A stretch of DNA of 64,000 nt from Homarus americanus (Eukaryota > Arthropoda > Malacostraca > Decapoda > Nephropidae). How positions within the stretch are numbered: position 1 is the first letter of the stretch; each line of letters opens with the position of its first letter. The stretch lies in the NCBI RefSeq assembly GCF_018991925.1, contig NW_024748870.1:4107436-4171435 (forward strand). Direction: 5' to 3'. The notes beneath the pieces were generated by a model. The model worked only from the letters and a program-made list of their open reading frames with translations, had not been told where the DNA came from and did not search any database. The translations under genes and the position numbers were made by a program. Positions 22,858 through 33,411 of the stretch are shown here, piece by piece.

Positions 22858-23370
22858 TACGACTACCACTATTACTACTACTACTACTACTACTATTACT
22901 AATATCACCTACCACCATTACTACCACTACAACGACCACCACCACTACCCCTCAATACTACCACTACTACCACTACGACCGCTACCACCACTTCTACCAA
23001 TACGACCACGACCACTACTACGATCACTAATACAACCACCACTACTACCACTACGACCACGACCACTACTACGATCACTACTACAACCACCACTACTACC
23101 AATACGACCACTACCACGACCACAACCACCACTACTACTACCACGACGACCACTACTATCACCAATACTACTAATACGACCATTATTATCACCATTACTA
23201 CTACTACTACGACCACTACTATTACCACCACTACAACCAAGATCACGCTCCACAACCACTATACCATCGTTAACCAATACTAACATTACCACCATCACTA
23301 CCACAACCACTACAAACACCATCACTACCACCACCACAACAACAACAACCACCACCACAACCATCACATG
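22858..23370. repeat. (ACT/ACC/ACG)n trinucleotide-rich block
   Basis: About 500 bp of degenerate ACN triplets (ACTACTACC, ACGACCACC). Thr/Arg/Leu or Val-only frames are artefacts. Confidence 0.93.
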
Positions 23371-23660
23371 AAAGGAAAGAAAAACTCACGTACTCAAAAC
23401 AACATACAAGGCAATTAGCACAGTAATTGAACCCCTCGTTAAACCGCTTGACCTGACCCTTAATTCACAGAGATCCTTACGATTAAATCATTCTCGTTAC
23501 TACACCTTTTAAAAACACGGAAAAAGAGCGTCCCAAGATGGAGTCAATGTTACACTGAGACTCTAACTTGATACGTTTACTTAACATAGGTATTAGTTGG
23601 CTCTGATGTGGGATTTACTGGATTGCGTGAAGTTTAAGAACCTCAGCTTATTTCACCTAA
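23371..23660. other. Single-copy stretch, no gene recognised
   Basis: Non-repetitive DNA with no long frame. Confidence 0.4.
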
Positions 23661-23830
23661 AGTTTAACCACCCTAAAATTAACCTAACCCAATTTAACCT
23701 AACCTAACCACCCTAAAATTAACCTAACCCAATTTAACCTAACCACCCAATTTAATCTAACCTAGCCTAAATTAATGCCAATCTACGATAACCTAATCTA
23801 ACCTAATGCTAACCTAACCTAACCCTAATA
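23661..23830 (-). repeat. Degenerate CCTAA tract with 42-bp duplication
   Basis: CCTAACC-like pentamers are interleaved with CACCCTAAAATTAACCTAAC, which occurs twice (near 23669 and 23709). Confidence 0.85.
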
Positions 23831-24285
23831 ATGACAGAGGGGTATATTAGCCCATCTCATGCAATAACAATTATATAAATTTGGGTTAATACATTTAGTT
23901 TATATAATACAATCACCCCACTGTAATTTTCCATTAAGCTGTGAGGTGCCATGTGCTGTGTACGTGAATCTCTATCAGTAGGCCGACCTGGAGAATGTAG
24001 GGTCAGCCCAGCCTCCCCTCACGAACCAGTCTTCACTTGAGTCTCACGAGAATCGGACAGGTGACTTAACTCCGTCAAGCTGAGCCCGTCAAGCTGAGCC
24101 CGTCAATGCTTAACTAACACTCACAGCTTACAGTGTTAATTACGGTGTTTTAACTAATAGACCGTGAACCTTTTTAGTTTATCAATAAATGGAGAGAAAA
24201 GACCATTTGGGTTTGTAACTTAACCCCTTAAGTTAAAGGGAGCTCTACCCTAAGGTGGCCTAACCTCACCCTAAAGAACCTTACC
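23831..24285. other. Single-copy stretch, no gene recognised
   Basis: A short duplication of CCGTCAAGCTGAG occurs near 24070-24100. Otherwise nothing is supported. Confidence 0.4.
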
Positions 24286-24299
24286 TCCAGTTCCTCCTG

Positions 24300-24630
24300 A
24301 CCTTTGACCTTCAACTCCCTACACCCTCCGTCACCTCCCCTCCTCTCCCTCACCCTTCCTTCCCTCACATCTCCTCTTTCCCTCACCTCCCTCCTTCTTC
24401 CCCTTCTCTCCCTCACCTCCCTCCTTCCCCTTCCTCTCTTCTCTTACCCTCTCTCTCTTTTACACCTCTCCCCTCTTTCTCCCTCACCCTCACCTCTCCC
24501 CACCTCCTTCTCCCCCTTACCTCACCCTCTCATCTCCCCCTTACCTCACCTCTCCCCCTCACCTCCTCTTACCTCACCTCCCCCCTTACCTCACCTCTCA
24601 CCTCACTTCTCCCTCTCCACCTCACCTGGC
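24300..24630. repeat. CT-rich CTCACCTCCC low-complexity
   Basis: Pyrimidine-rich DNA with frequent CCTCACCTC, but no fixed period. Confidence 0.8.
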
Positions 24631-24741
24631 CCGGTAAACGTTTTTAAGAGTCTTTAATGGGAAGATAAAACCGACAATATATTTTATAAGCTTTTCATTG
24701 TTGCTTGAAGAGAGTGTGAACTGCCTGGCCAAGATGACAAC

Positions 24742-24795
24742 TGTCTGTCTGTCTGTCTGTCCCTCTCTGTCTATCTCACTGTCTGTCTGTCTACC
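24742..24795. repeat. (CTGT)n short repeat
   Basis: Two clusters of CTGT tetramers. Confidence 0.8.
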
Positions 24796-25059
24796 TCACT
24801 ATCTGCCAACCACATATCACATACTCACCCTATACACACCCACATAACCCACCCACATATATACACTTACACCCACATACAGTATACACAAATGCCCCAC
24901 ATACACACAACATTGAAATGGATTAGGCACAGAGCTGTATAAAACACTAAACGGGACATAAAAACTGTAACACTTTTATTGTTCTTTGGGAAACATGGAA
25001 GACAAACGATAAAACTTGGGAGAAAAAACACAAACTAACTCTCTATACAGTTACTGAGT

Positions 25060-25180
25060 GTTTCTGACGTGCTGGGTGTTCCTTGATGTTTGTGTTTCTG
25101 ACGGTGCTGGGTATTGGGTGCTAGATGTTGGGTGCTGGATGATGGGTGCTGGATGATGGGTGATAGATGTTGGGTTCCTT
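25060..25180. repeat. GGGTGCTGGATGAT degenerate repeat
   Basis: Units of GGGTGCTGGATGAT / GGGTGATAGATGTT recur at about 14 bp, after two copies of TTTCTGACG-TGCTGGGT. Confidence 0.75.
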
Positions 25181-25620
25181 CGTCCTCCACTGTAAGCCGG
25201 ATGGGGGTGGGAGGCTCGTCCACGTACCCGGGATTCACAGTGATCAGAGGAGCGTCTTGGGGCTTTCAACCCTCGTCTAGTCTCCAGTCATGTGTGGAGC
25301 TGATTGTCCTGTCTCAGTCGCCCGGGACCGTCGTGTGTGTGAGGGGACCCGGACAGCAATAGCATCCACAGGTGAGAGTCGTAGGGAGGAGGGAGAAAGA
25401 AGAAGGAAGGAAAGGAGGAAGGAAGGGGGTATAACGGAACAGGACTTTGCCATATGAAGGAGAGACAAGCTAGGAATGACGTGACAACTGTTAATACTGC
25501 CTTGTTGACGTTACGCCAGTAGACAAGAAGGTGAACAACGCTAGAAGTACTACATCTGGTTTACCTAACGAGGAATAATTAACTAAAGACTGAAGGGACG
25601 ACGTAATAAGACTACTTTTC
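25181..25620. other. Single-copy stretch with a GGAAGGA patch
   Basis: Mostly unique DNA, with a purine patch at 25380-25430. No gene is recognised. Confidence 0.4.
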
Positions 25621-25624
25621 TTCA

Positions 25625-26880
25625 CTTAACCAAAAGGAGGAGGTTTGGAGGCGTGGCAGTGGAGGGGGGGTGAGGAGAAAAGCAGGGGGGCGTGAGGGGT
25701 AAGAAGAAGCAGGGGCGTGAGGTAGAAGCAGGGGGTGAGGGGTGAAAGAAGCAGGGAGTAGGGTAAGAAGCAGGAGGTGAGGGGGTAGAAAGCAGGGCGT
25801 GAGTGGAAGCAGGGGGCGTGGGGAGAAGAAGCAGGGGGCGTGGTGCAGGGGGCGTGAGAGCAGGGAGGCGTGAGGTGAAGAAGCAGGCGTGAGTAGAAAG
25901 AAGCAGGGCGTGAGGGGGTGGGAAAGAAGCAGGGGGCGTGAAGTAAGAAGAAACAGGAGGCGTGAGGGATAAAAAAGCAGGGGGCGTGAGGGTAAAGCAG
26001 GGGGCGTGAGATGAAGAAACAGGGGGCGTGAGGGTGAAAGCAGGAGGCGTGAGGGTGCAGGGGGGCGTGAGAGTAGAAAAAACAGGGGTAGAAGAAGCAG
26101 GGGTGAGGTAGAAAAGCAGGGGGGCGTGAGGGTAAAGAAGAAGCAGGGGGCGTGAGGGGTAGAAACAAGAGGCATGAGGTAGAAACAGGGGGCGTGGGGG
26201 TAAGAAGAAGCAGGGGGCGTGAGTAAAACAGGGGGGCGTGAGAGTAAACAGGGGGGCGTGACAGAGGTAGAAGCAGAAAGCGGGGGGCGTGAGGAATGGA
26301 AGAAGCAGGGGGCGTGAGGGGTAGAGAAGAAGCAGAGGGCGTGAGGGGTAAGCAGGGGGTCGTGAGGGTAAGAAGAAACAGAGCGTGAGGGGGTAAAGCG
26401 GGGGGCGTGAGGGTAGGAAGAAAGCAGGGGCGTGAGGTAAGAAGAAGGATCGTGAGGCAGAAGAAGCAGGCGTGAAGTAGAAGAAGCAGGGGCGTGAGGG
26501 TAAAGCAGGGGGCGTGGGGGGTAAACAGGGGGCGTGGAGGGTAGAAAAGCAGGGCGTGGGGAGGTGAAGCAGGGGCATGAGGAGTAAGAAGAAGGGGGTC
26601 GTGAGTAGAAGAAGCAGGGGGCGTGAGGGTAGAGAAAAAGCAGGGGGGCGTGGTGGAAAAAGCAGGGGCATGAGGGGGTAAGAAGAAAACAGGGGGCGTG
26701 ACAGGGGCGTGAGAGGAGAAGAGGGCGTGAGGTAGAAGAAGCAGGGGGGGCGTGAGGTGAAGAAGCAGGGGGGCGAGAAGCAGGGGCGTGAGGGTAAGCA
26801 GGGCGTGAGGGTAGAAAGCAGGGGCGTGAGAGTGGAAGCAGGGGGCGTGAGAAGAAGCAGGGGGGCGTGAGAATTAGAAA
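25625..26880. repeat. GAAGCAGGGGGCGTGAGGGT minisatellite (~1.25 kb)
   Basis: About 50 copies of a 22-27 bp unit, GAAGCAGGGGGCGTGAGGGT(A)GA, with frequent G-run length variation. Minus-strand Pro/Leu/Phe-rich frames are artefacts. Confidence 0.95.
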
Positions 26881-26984
26881 AACAGAGTACTCATTCCTAT
26901 TAACAACTCACTACTAAAGAGATTAAGTATGTTCTGAGTATACTGTCACCTGATATAACATGAATGACAGTATGGAGGACTGGA

Positions 26985-28522
26985 GAGGGAGGCTATAGGG
27001 CTGTGGGACAGGGAGGAGGGGGTCTAGAGGCTGGGGGGGACGGGGAGGTCTATAGAGGCTGTGGGGACGGGGGGAGGGGGTCTATAGAGGCTGTGGGGGA
27101 CAGGGGGGAGGGTCTATGGGGCTGTGGGGGACAGAGAGGGTCTATGGGGCTGTGGGGGACGGGGGGGGGTCTATAGGGGCTGGGGGACGTGGGGGAGGGG
27201 GTCTATAGAGGCTGTGGGGGACGGGGGGGAGGGGGTCTATAGAGGCTGTGGGGGACGGGGAGGAGGGGGTCTGAGGCTGTGGGGACAGGGGGAGGGGTCT
27301 ATAGAGCTGTGGGGGACGTGGGGGGTCTGGCTGTGGGGGACGGGGAGGGGTCCTAGAGGCTGTGGGGACGGGGAGGGGGTCTGGGGCTGTGGGGGACGGG
27401 GGGAGGGGGTCTATAGGGGCTGTGGGGGACAGAGGGGTCTATAGGAGGTGTGGGGACGGGGGGAGGGGGTCTATAGGGCTGTGGGGGGAGGGGGTCTATA
27501 GAGGCTGGGGACGGGGGGAGGGTCTATAGGGCTGTGGGGGACGGGGGAGGGGTCTATAGAGGCTGTGGGGACGGGGGAGGGGGTCTAGGGGCGACGGGGG
27601 GAGGGGGTCTATAGAGGCTGTGGGGAACGGGGGGGAGGGGGTCTATAGGAGGCTGTGGGGGACGGGGAGGGGGTCTATAGAGGCTGTGGGGACGGGGGGG
27701 AGGGGTCAGAGGCTGTGGGGGACGGGGGAGGGTCTTCAGAGGCTGGGGGACGGGGGGAGGGGTCTATAGAGGCTGTGGGGACGGGGGAGGGGGCTCATAG
27801 AGGCTGGGGACGGGGGAGGAGGGACCAGAGGGGGGCTGGGGGAGGGGGGGTCTATAGGGGCTGTGGGGGACGGGGGGAGGGGGTCTATAGAGGCTGTGGG
27901 GGACGGGGAGGGGGTCTAGAGGCTGTGGGGACGGGGGAGGGGGTCTATAGAGGCTGTGGGGGACGGGGAGGGTCTATAGAGGCTGGGGGACGGGGGGAGG
28001 GGGCCTAAGAGGCTGTGGGGACGTGGGGGAGGGGGTCAAGAGGCCTGTGGGGGACGGGGAGGGGGTCTATAGAGGCTGGGGACGGCGGAGGAGGGGGTCT
28101 ATAGAGGCTGTGGGGACGGGGAGGGGGTCCTAGGAGGCTGTGGGGACAGGGGAGGGGTCTATAGAGGCTGGGGGGGAGGAGGCGTCTATAGAGGCTGTGG
28201 GGACAGGGGGAGGGGGTCTAAGGCTGGGGACGGGGGGGGGGGGGGGTCTAGAGGCTGGGGGACGGGGGAGGGGTCTATAGAGGCTGTGGGGACGGGGGAG
28301 GGGGTCCATAGGAGGCTGTGGGGACGGGGGAGGGGTCTATAGAGGCTGGGGACGGCGGAGGAGGGGTCTATAGAGGCTGTGGGGGACGGGGGAGGGGGGT
28401 CTATAGAGGCTGTGGGGAGGGGGGCTATAGAGGCTGTGGGGACGGGGGAGGGGGTCTATAGAGGCTGTGGGGACGGGGGGAGAGGGGTCTATAGAGGCTG
28501 TGGGGGACGTGGGGAGGGGGGT
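26985..28522. repeat. GTCTATAGAGGCTGTGGGGG minisatellite (~1.5 kb)
   Basis: About 50 copies of a ~30-bp unit made of GGTCTATAGAGGCTGTGGGG and ACGGGGGGAGGG. Very G-rich with variable G-run lengths; G-quadruplex potential is high (inference). Gly/Arg-rich frames are artefacts. Confidence 0.96.
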
Positions 28523-29200
28523 CAGGCCACATATATAAGCGTGACGTCATAATGTGTGCATTCAGTGATGGCAACACCCGTGGGAAGGGAGGTTCTTATT
28601 TCAGTGAGATTGTCCCCCCCAGCTTCTTGCTATATTGTCCTCTACCCTCAGTGTCAGCGTCTTGTTATATTTCCTCTCGCCCAGTGTCAGCGTTTTTGCT
28701 TTACTCTCCCGTCAGCGAGTGGTGTCAACGACCTCCTACACAGCCTACAGCAGACCGCCCGTTATAGTGTCAGGTTGTTGGACGCGGCTATTGTATCGAG
28801 ACAATGACCGTCATCAATAACAGAGGGAAGAGAAGAATAACGCACTAATACTGTTTAATGAAGACTCGTTATTCACACACGCCTCCATCCCCCCCACCCC
28901 AAGCACACATGCCAGACTTCGTCAAATGCCTCCGCTATGTCCCGGAGAGTTAGATTACATTGTCTACCACTCGCCGCGGCTCTGGATATGTTTTCACATA
29001 CCAGGGCTCTCGCTGTTGTGGTGGACTCCCTTTCCTGAACCCGAATTGTCTGCAGTTGAACCCCTCCCCCCCAAAAAATATAAATAAATAAATAAATGAA
29101 AATAATAAAATAATTCTAACGACCTGTCCGACCCACTCTATACTTCCTTTATCAACGCTCATAGTTACTTGAAGCACTTAACTACCACCACCACTCACCA
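28523..29200. other. Single-copy stretch, no gene recognised
   Basis: About 680 bp of unique DNA. Several 60-83 codon frames overlap at 28552-28820, but none has a domain or paired splice sites. Confidence 0.4.
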
Positions 29201-29295
29201 CCATTTCTAATACTCACCACCACCACCACCATCTCTACCACCACCATCTCTACCAATTACCACTCAACCATCTCTACCACCACCACCACTACAGT
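29185..29295. repeat. CCACCATCTCTACCACCAC repeat
   Basis: CAC-rich triplets with four CCATCTCTACCA copies. Confidence 0.8.
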
Positions 29296-29395
29296 TTTAG
29301 AAGAGAGTCGCCTGATTTAAGGAAACATCTAAACTGTTACTGAGAACGGCTGGATATATTACAGCAGATGGAGTAGATACGTACAGTACAGTCAT

Positions 29396-29571
29396 CAACT
29401 CCTAAAGTCAGTTCGCCTCTCTTCCTGAACCACGAACCCCAAGATTCAGACTCATGAAACCGAAGCATTTATGGAGAGAATAATGTATCATTCTACTACT
29501 TCAGGGTTCATGAATCTGAATCTCGGGGGTTCGTGGTTCATAGGGAGAGGCGAAAGGACTTTTAGTAGTTG
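29396..29571. mobile_element. Foldback/MITE-like inverted repeat (176 bp)
   Basis: The left arm begins CAACTCCTAAAGTC and continues through TTCGCCTCTC and GAACCACGAACCCC. The right arm is its reverse complement, ending GAGAGGCGAAAGG then CTTTTAGTAGTTG. Arms of about 70 bp (with some mismatches) enclose a ~36-bp centre. No unambiguous target duplication is visible. The structure is that of a short foldback or palindromic MITE. Confidence 0.75.
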
Positions 29572-30255
29572 GGACGCGAAGGAACGAAGGAGAGAGATGG
29601 GTAAGTCCAACTTTTTATCCCGGTATAAAAGTTATTGAAAAAAAATCTTGATTCTCTCTCGAATGTTTGAAGGACTTGACGGGTTATAATGGCCCCGAGC
29701 GAGGGTTTATTATAATCTATATTAGGATCTTACCTTCACTTGATGATCCTTGAAAGATCGCTGGAACCGTTTTATCCTTGAGAGAGATATATTAATATTG
29801 GGTGAACTCTCCTCCTCGTGATCTGTTAATATGGGTGAGATTACTTACCTCGTACCGGGACTCCCACCCAGTACTGGCGTCGTGGTGGGAGTTTCGGCAC
29901 TAAGACACCAGTAACCGGGTTTGAGTATCTCGCACTGGGTCTAAACTCATAATAATTCTCTAACTTAGTATTATATCTGGTGAAATGTAGACGTGTGTAC
30001 CTAAACATAGTTCCTAGCCTTAGTCTGATGCCACTTGAGGGAATTTTAACCGATATTATTGTTCCATGACGCTCTTTAGCACGTTCTTTACATGGCCAGT
30101 TACATGAAGAAACACCTAACTTACCAACCTTCAGTATTACGCCCTTGTGATCTTTACCACAACTTCTACACACCACCAAGGAAAGATAATTCTGTAGTTC
30201 TTTATAAATATATAGAATAAAAGCTGATGAATATATGGAATGTTTGCTATTATAG
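29572..30255. other. Single-copy stretch, no gene assigned
   Basis: A minus-strand frame (about 30359 down to 29841) runs into a strong minus-strand GTAAGT donor near 29837, but its upper part overlaps a MITE end and a GT microsatellite and it matches no family I recognise. Not called as a gene. Confidence 0.35.
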
Positions 30256-30270
30256 TGTGTGTGTGTGTTA

Positions 30271-30675
30271 GGGTGTGTCAATTTAGGGGGTGAACTGGCT
30301 AAATTGAAAATCGAGTAATTTGGTAGCAATTTATTGTAGTCTTTAAGCATGCAAAACAATATTCTAGGAGAACAGTTGGATTCAGAGCCTGTTCATGTTC
30401 ATGTTCTGACATGCATATTGTACACAAGCTATAGAACCATAAAATACTCCATAATCCATATGCTTACATGAGATTAGTTAATATCAAGTGAATAATTCTA
30501 ATCAAGTCTCATTAATTTGTTGAAATACTGATATTTGAAATTTTAAGGTATAATTGATGTAGGTGAGGGTTATTTCAATTCATTTTTGTTTGCTAATCTC
30601 AAGTTTAGACATAAGGAGGCACAATATTTTGACTACCAAAATTGATTTTTAACATGTTGACAAAATTGACACACC

Positions 30676-30676
<1 letters not shown>
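30271..30676. mobile_element. TA-flanked MITE (406 bp) inserted in a (GT)n tract
   Basis: The ends are GGGTGTGTCAATTT and AAATTGACACACCC, perfect 14-bp inverted repeats. Both sides carry TA (30269-30270 and 30677-30678), the target duplication of Tc1/mariner-type elements. Outside the TA on both sides is (GT)n, so the copy sits in a GT microsatellite. The interior is A+T-rich and noncoding. Confidence 0.82.

Positions 30677-30678
<2 letters not shown>

Positions 30679-30732
<54 letters not shown>
30679..30732. repeat. (GT)27 microsatellite
   Basis: A perfect GT run immediately right of the MITE. A shorter run (about 30255-30268) lies on its left, apparently the other half of the same tract. 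Confidence 0.96.
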
Positions 30733-30734
<2 letters not shown>

Positions 30735-31097
30735 GATTGTTTAAAGTGAGGGTGGGGTCTCAGGTACGGCAACATTAAGCTGAGTTAAAGTGCATTAATA
30801 CAGGAAGAGGTGGAGGCATTAGTGTAAGCCAAGCTATTTATTTACATTAACCAACGAGTGAATTACATAGAATAACACACAGTATATTATTAACGAGGTG
30901 CTGGATGATATTACCAACTCAAAGTGACATAGTGACACTCTATCTGATCGCGTGTTAATGGTGGTAAAAAAAAAAACGTCAAATGGCCGCCAGTGTCGCT
31001 CTGTTGCCTCCACCAATATTCATGTTGAATTATTTATCACCGAAATTTATGTCGACTTAACATTTCCAGATAAATTATTTTTTTGGGTTGTGATATA

Positions 31098-31180
31098 AAT
31101 GGCACGATGGCGTAGTAGTTATGGACCAGTGTAGTGACATACCAGAGTACTCGGTATGAACTGGTTTTGAAAGTCTAATA
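31098..31180 (+). mobile_element. Possible degraded tRNA-derived SINE head
   Basis: TGGCGTAGTAG at 31108-31118 fits the pol III A-box consensus TRGCNNAGTNG, and GGTTTTGAAAGTC at 31163-31175 is a weak B-box about 55 bp on. No tail or flanking duplication is visible. Confidence 0.22.
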
Positions 31181-31266
31181 TGGATTCTTTAATTTAATAT
31201 AAGTGTTATGTTCCGTTTCGAGGCCCACATACACTCAACACTGGCAGGTGGTAAATCTTCTCTTAC

Positions 31267-31390
31267 CTGTTGTTATCCCAGGTGACGTCAAGACCCGCCG
31301 TGTAGACTCTTATTATGACCTCTTGAGTGACAAGGACGCCGGGCCTCGAGGGGAGACGTGCTCACCCTGGCGACCAAAGAATTCCCCAAA
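31267..31390 (-). other. Possible noncoding exon bounded by strong splice sites
   Basis: On the minus strand, a T-rich tract ending TTCTTTTTTACAG precedes 31390, and CAG|GTAAGAG follows at 31267. The 124-bp interval between them has stops in all three frames, so it can only be UTR or a noncoding-RNA exon. Both sites are strong individually; the pairing could be chance. Confidence 0.25.
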
Positions 31391-31985
31391 CTGTAAAAAA
31401 GAATAAAATAATAACATTACACACACATCTACACATACACATCATACACGATAATGGATTACTAAACTGTCGGTCAGCAAAACAATGATCACATTTTTCG
31501 TTCACTATTTCCCGCCTCCACCATTCTCCACCAGCCTCCTCCAACCACCCCCTCAAACCCAACCCTCTCATGTACCACCACCACCACTACAACGTTGAGA
31601 AATATCACCCCCTTAAAAGATGGTGTCCTACTGGCCACCAGATCACCGTCCCAGTAAACAACCTTACATAGCTTCTCTAAATCTGAACATTTGTAAACAA
31701 TATGAGAGTCAGGTTGTGGCGCACGTCAGGGACCTCCTTTGATCCTCTCGTCCTGGGGGGATTAAAAAAAAAAACAGTGCAGAAACGCTGGCAGGTCCGA
31801 CTTTATTATATGACTCGGTTAGTTGTGGCTTTTGTCCTGCATAACAATGATATATATAAACATAAAGTGTTCAGTAGAGGATGGCGGTGGAAACTTATTA
31901 TGCCAGACCTTTTTTCCTCGTTTTTTGTCATTTGAAGGATTTAACTGATGTGTGTGTTGTTTAGATGGAGAGTTCATGTAATTTT
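31391..31985. other. Single-copy stretch, no gene recognised
   Basis: Unique DNA with CCACC-rich patches near 31510-31590. Nothing supported. Confidence 0.4.
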
Positions 31986-32160
31986 ATGGTGGAGGGGAAG
32001 GGGTAGGAAGGGAGGAGGAAGGGTAGGAGGGGAGGGGAAGGTAGGAAGTAGGAGGGAAAAGGGAAGGATGGGGAAGGAGGGGACAGGAATGAGGGAATAA
32101 AATTCCTGAAAGACAGGAAGCTTAGAGGGGTTAGATATAGAGGAATGGGGAAGTGGAGGG
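31986..32160. repeat. GGAGGGGAAGGGTAGGA purine tract
   Basis: Irregular GA-rich repeats of about 15-20 bp. Confidence 0.75.
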
Positions 32161-32244
32161 CGATGGAGGATCAGTGACAAGGGCTGTTGAACAATAAACT
32201 CAAGTAACAACTGAGAATAACTTAAAATAACAGAATCTACAGAA

Positions 32245-32525
32245 AAAAAGGCTCCCTTCCTCCCTACTTCCTCGATCTCTACCCTAGCCCCCCTCGACGT
32301 CCTCCTCCTCTGTTTTCTCCCGACCCTCCTCTTACCTCCGGATCCCCATCCTAGCTCTGATCCCTCCTCCAGCTCTCGATCTCCTCCTCCTACCTTCGAC
32401 CCCCCCTTCCAAGTTTCCTCGCCCTCCTCTACTCTCGACCCCCTCCTCTTACCTCTCGACCCCTCTAAGTTCTCGACCCTCTCAAGCTCTTCCTCAGACC
32501 TCCTCCTCCTAGGGGCTCCCTCGAC
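32245..32525. repeat. CTCGACCCTCCTCTTACC degenerate C/T repeat
   Basis: About ten irregular CTCGACC-CCTCCTC units of 20-28 bp. Arg/Glu-rich minus frames are artefacts. Confidence 0.75.
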
Positions 32526-32589
32526 CTTCACTGACCTACACCAAGGACGAGTGTTGCCACTTCAACCTTGATTTGGCAGGGTCACTGTG

Positions 32590-32825
32590 CCTGTGGAGGG
32601 TGGAGGGGGTGATGTGGGAGGGTGGAGGGGTGATGAGGAAAGGAGTGGAGGGGTGATGTGTGGAAGGGTAGAAGGGTGATGGTGAGGGGTGAGGTGATGC
32701 ATATGGAGGGGTGATGTGAAGGGTAGAAGGGTGATGTGGAGGGGTCGAGGGGTGATGTGGAGGGTCGAGGGGTGATGTGGAGGGTGGAGTGGTGATGTGG
32801 AGGGTGAAGGGGTGATGTGGAAGAG
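32590..32825. repeat. GGAGGGGTGATGTGGAGGGT minisatellite
   Basis: About eleven copies of a ~20-bp unit, GGAGGGGTGATGTGGAGGGT. Confidence 0.9.
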
Positions 32826-33050
32826 AGATATAGATTGGCGAAGGACAGCAGACAGAGATCCTACAAGCCAGCAGACAAGCAGACCTCCAACAGCGCTAGG
32901 AGCCAAGTTTATGACCACTTAAAGCCTTGTTTGTTCTTCTGAGGAAAATACAAGTCACTGTGGGTCGCTGAATGACGTCACTGACCCCCCCCCCACCCCC
33001 CTATGTTACCTGAGCCATGGTGGGGAGAGTCTCTTGGTATCTCTTCAGCC

Positions 33051-33076
33051 ACCACCACCACCACCACCACCACCAC
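33051..33076. repeat. (CCA)n microsatellite
   Basis: Eight to nine CCA triplets. Confidence 0.93.
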
Positions 33077-33357
33077 AAAAACAAAACACTGTCTCAACAC
33101 AAATTAAATCACACTTGAAATATATCATCATCTACCCTCAGTGATTTAATAATAACAACACTCCATTAATATATAAATAACAATGTAAATAACATTAGGA
33201 ACCAAAGGTGAATTACGTCGACATTACGGTAATACTTAATGGGATATAATTACGTTGATATAATACATTAATGCAAGTTCGGATAATCTTTTTTTATACG
33301 GAATATTAAAATTGGCAATAATAACGTCACTTCCTAGGACAAAGAAAAGGAAACACA

Positions 33358-33358
<1 letters not shown>
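33077..33358. other. Single-copy A+T-rich stretch
   Basis: No gene or repeat recognised. Confidence 0.4.

Positions 33359-33359
<1 letters not shown>

Positions 33360-33409
<50 letters not shown>
33360..33409. repeat. (AC)25 microsatellite flanking repeat-family copy A
   Basis: A perfect AC run that abuts the 5' end of the repeat at 33410. Confidence 0.97.

Positions 33410-33411
<2 letters not shown>

Noticed and set aside
22838..23371. 177-codon Thr/Pro/Leu-rich frame
   Set aside because: Produced by degenerate ACN triplets. Poly-Val and Ser/Gly frames exist opposite it.
25612..26671. Long Pro/Leu/Phe/Ser-rich minus-strand frames (up to 349 codons)
   Set aside because: They are translations of the GAAGCAGGGGGCGTGAGG minisatellite, with the same period in all frames.
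29841..30359. 172-codon minus-strand frame ending at a GTAAGT donor
   Set aside because: Its first residues lie in the MITE and a GT microsatellite, no acceptor or domain is visible, and the composition is not gene-like. The donor alone is not enough.
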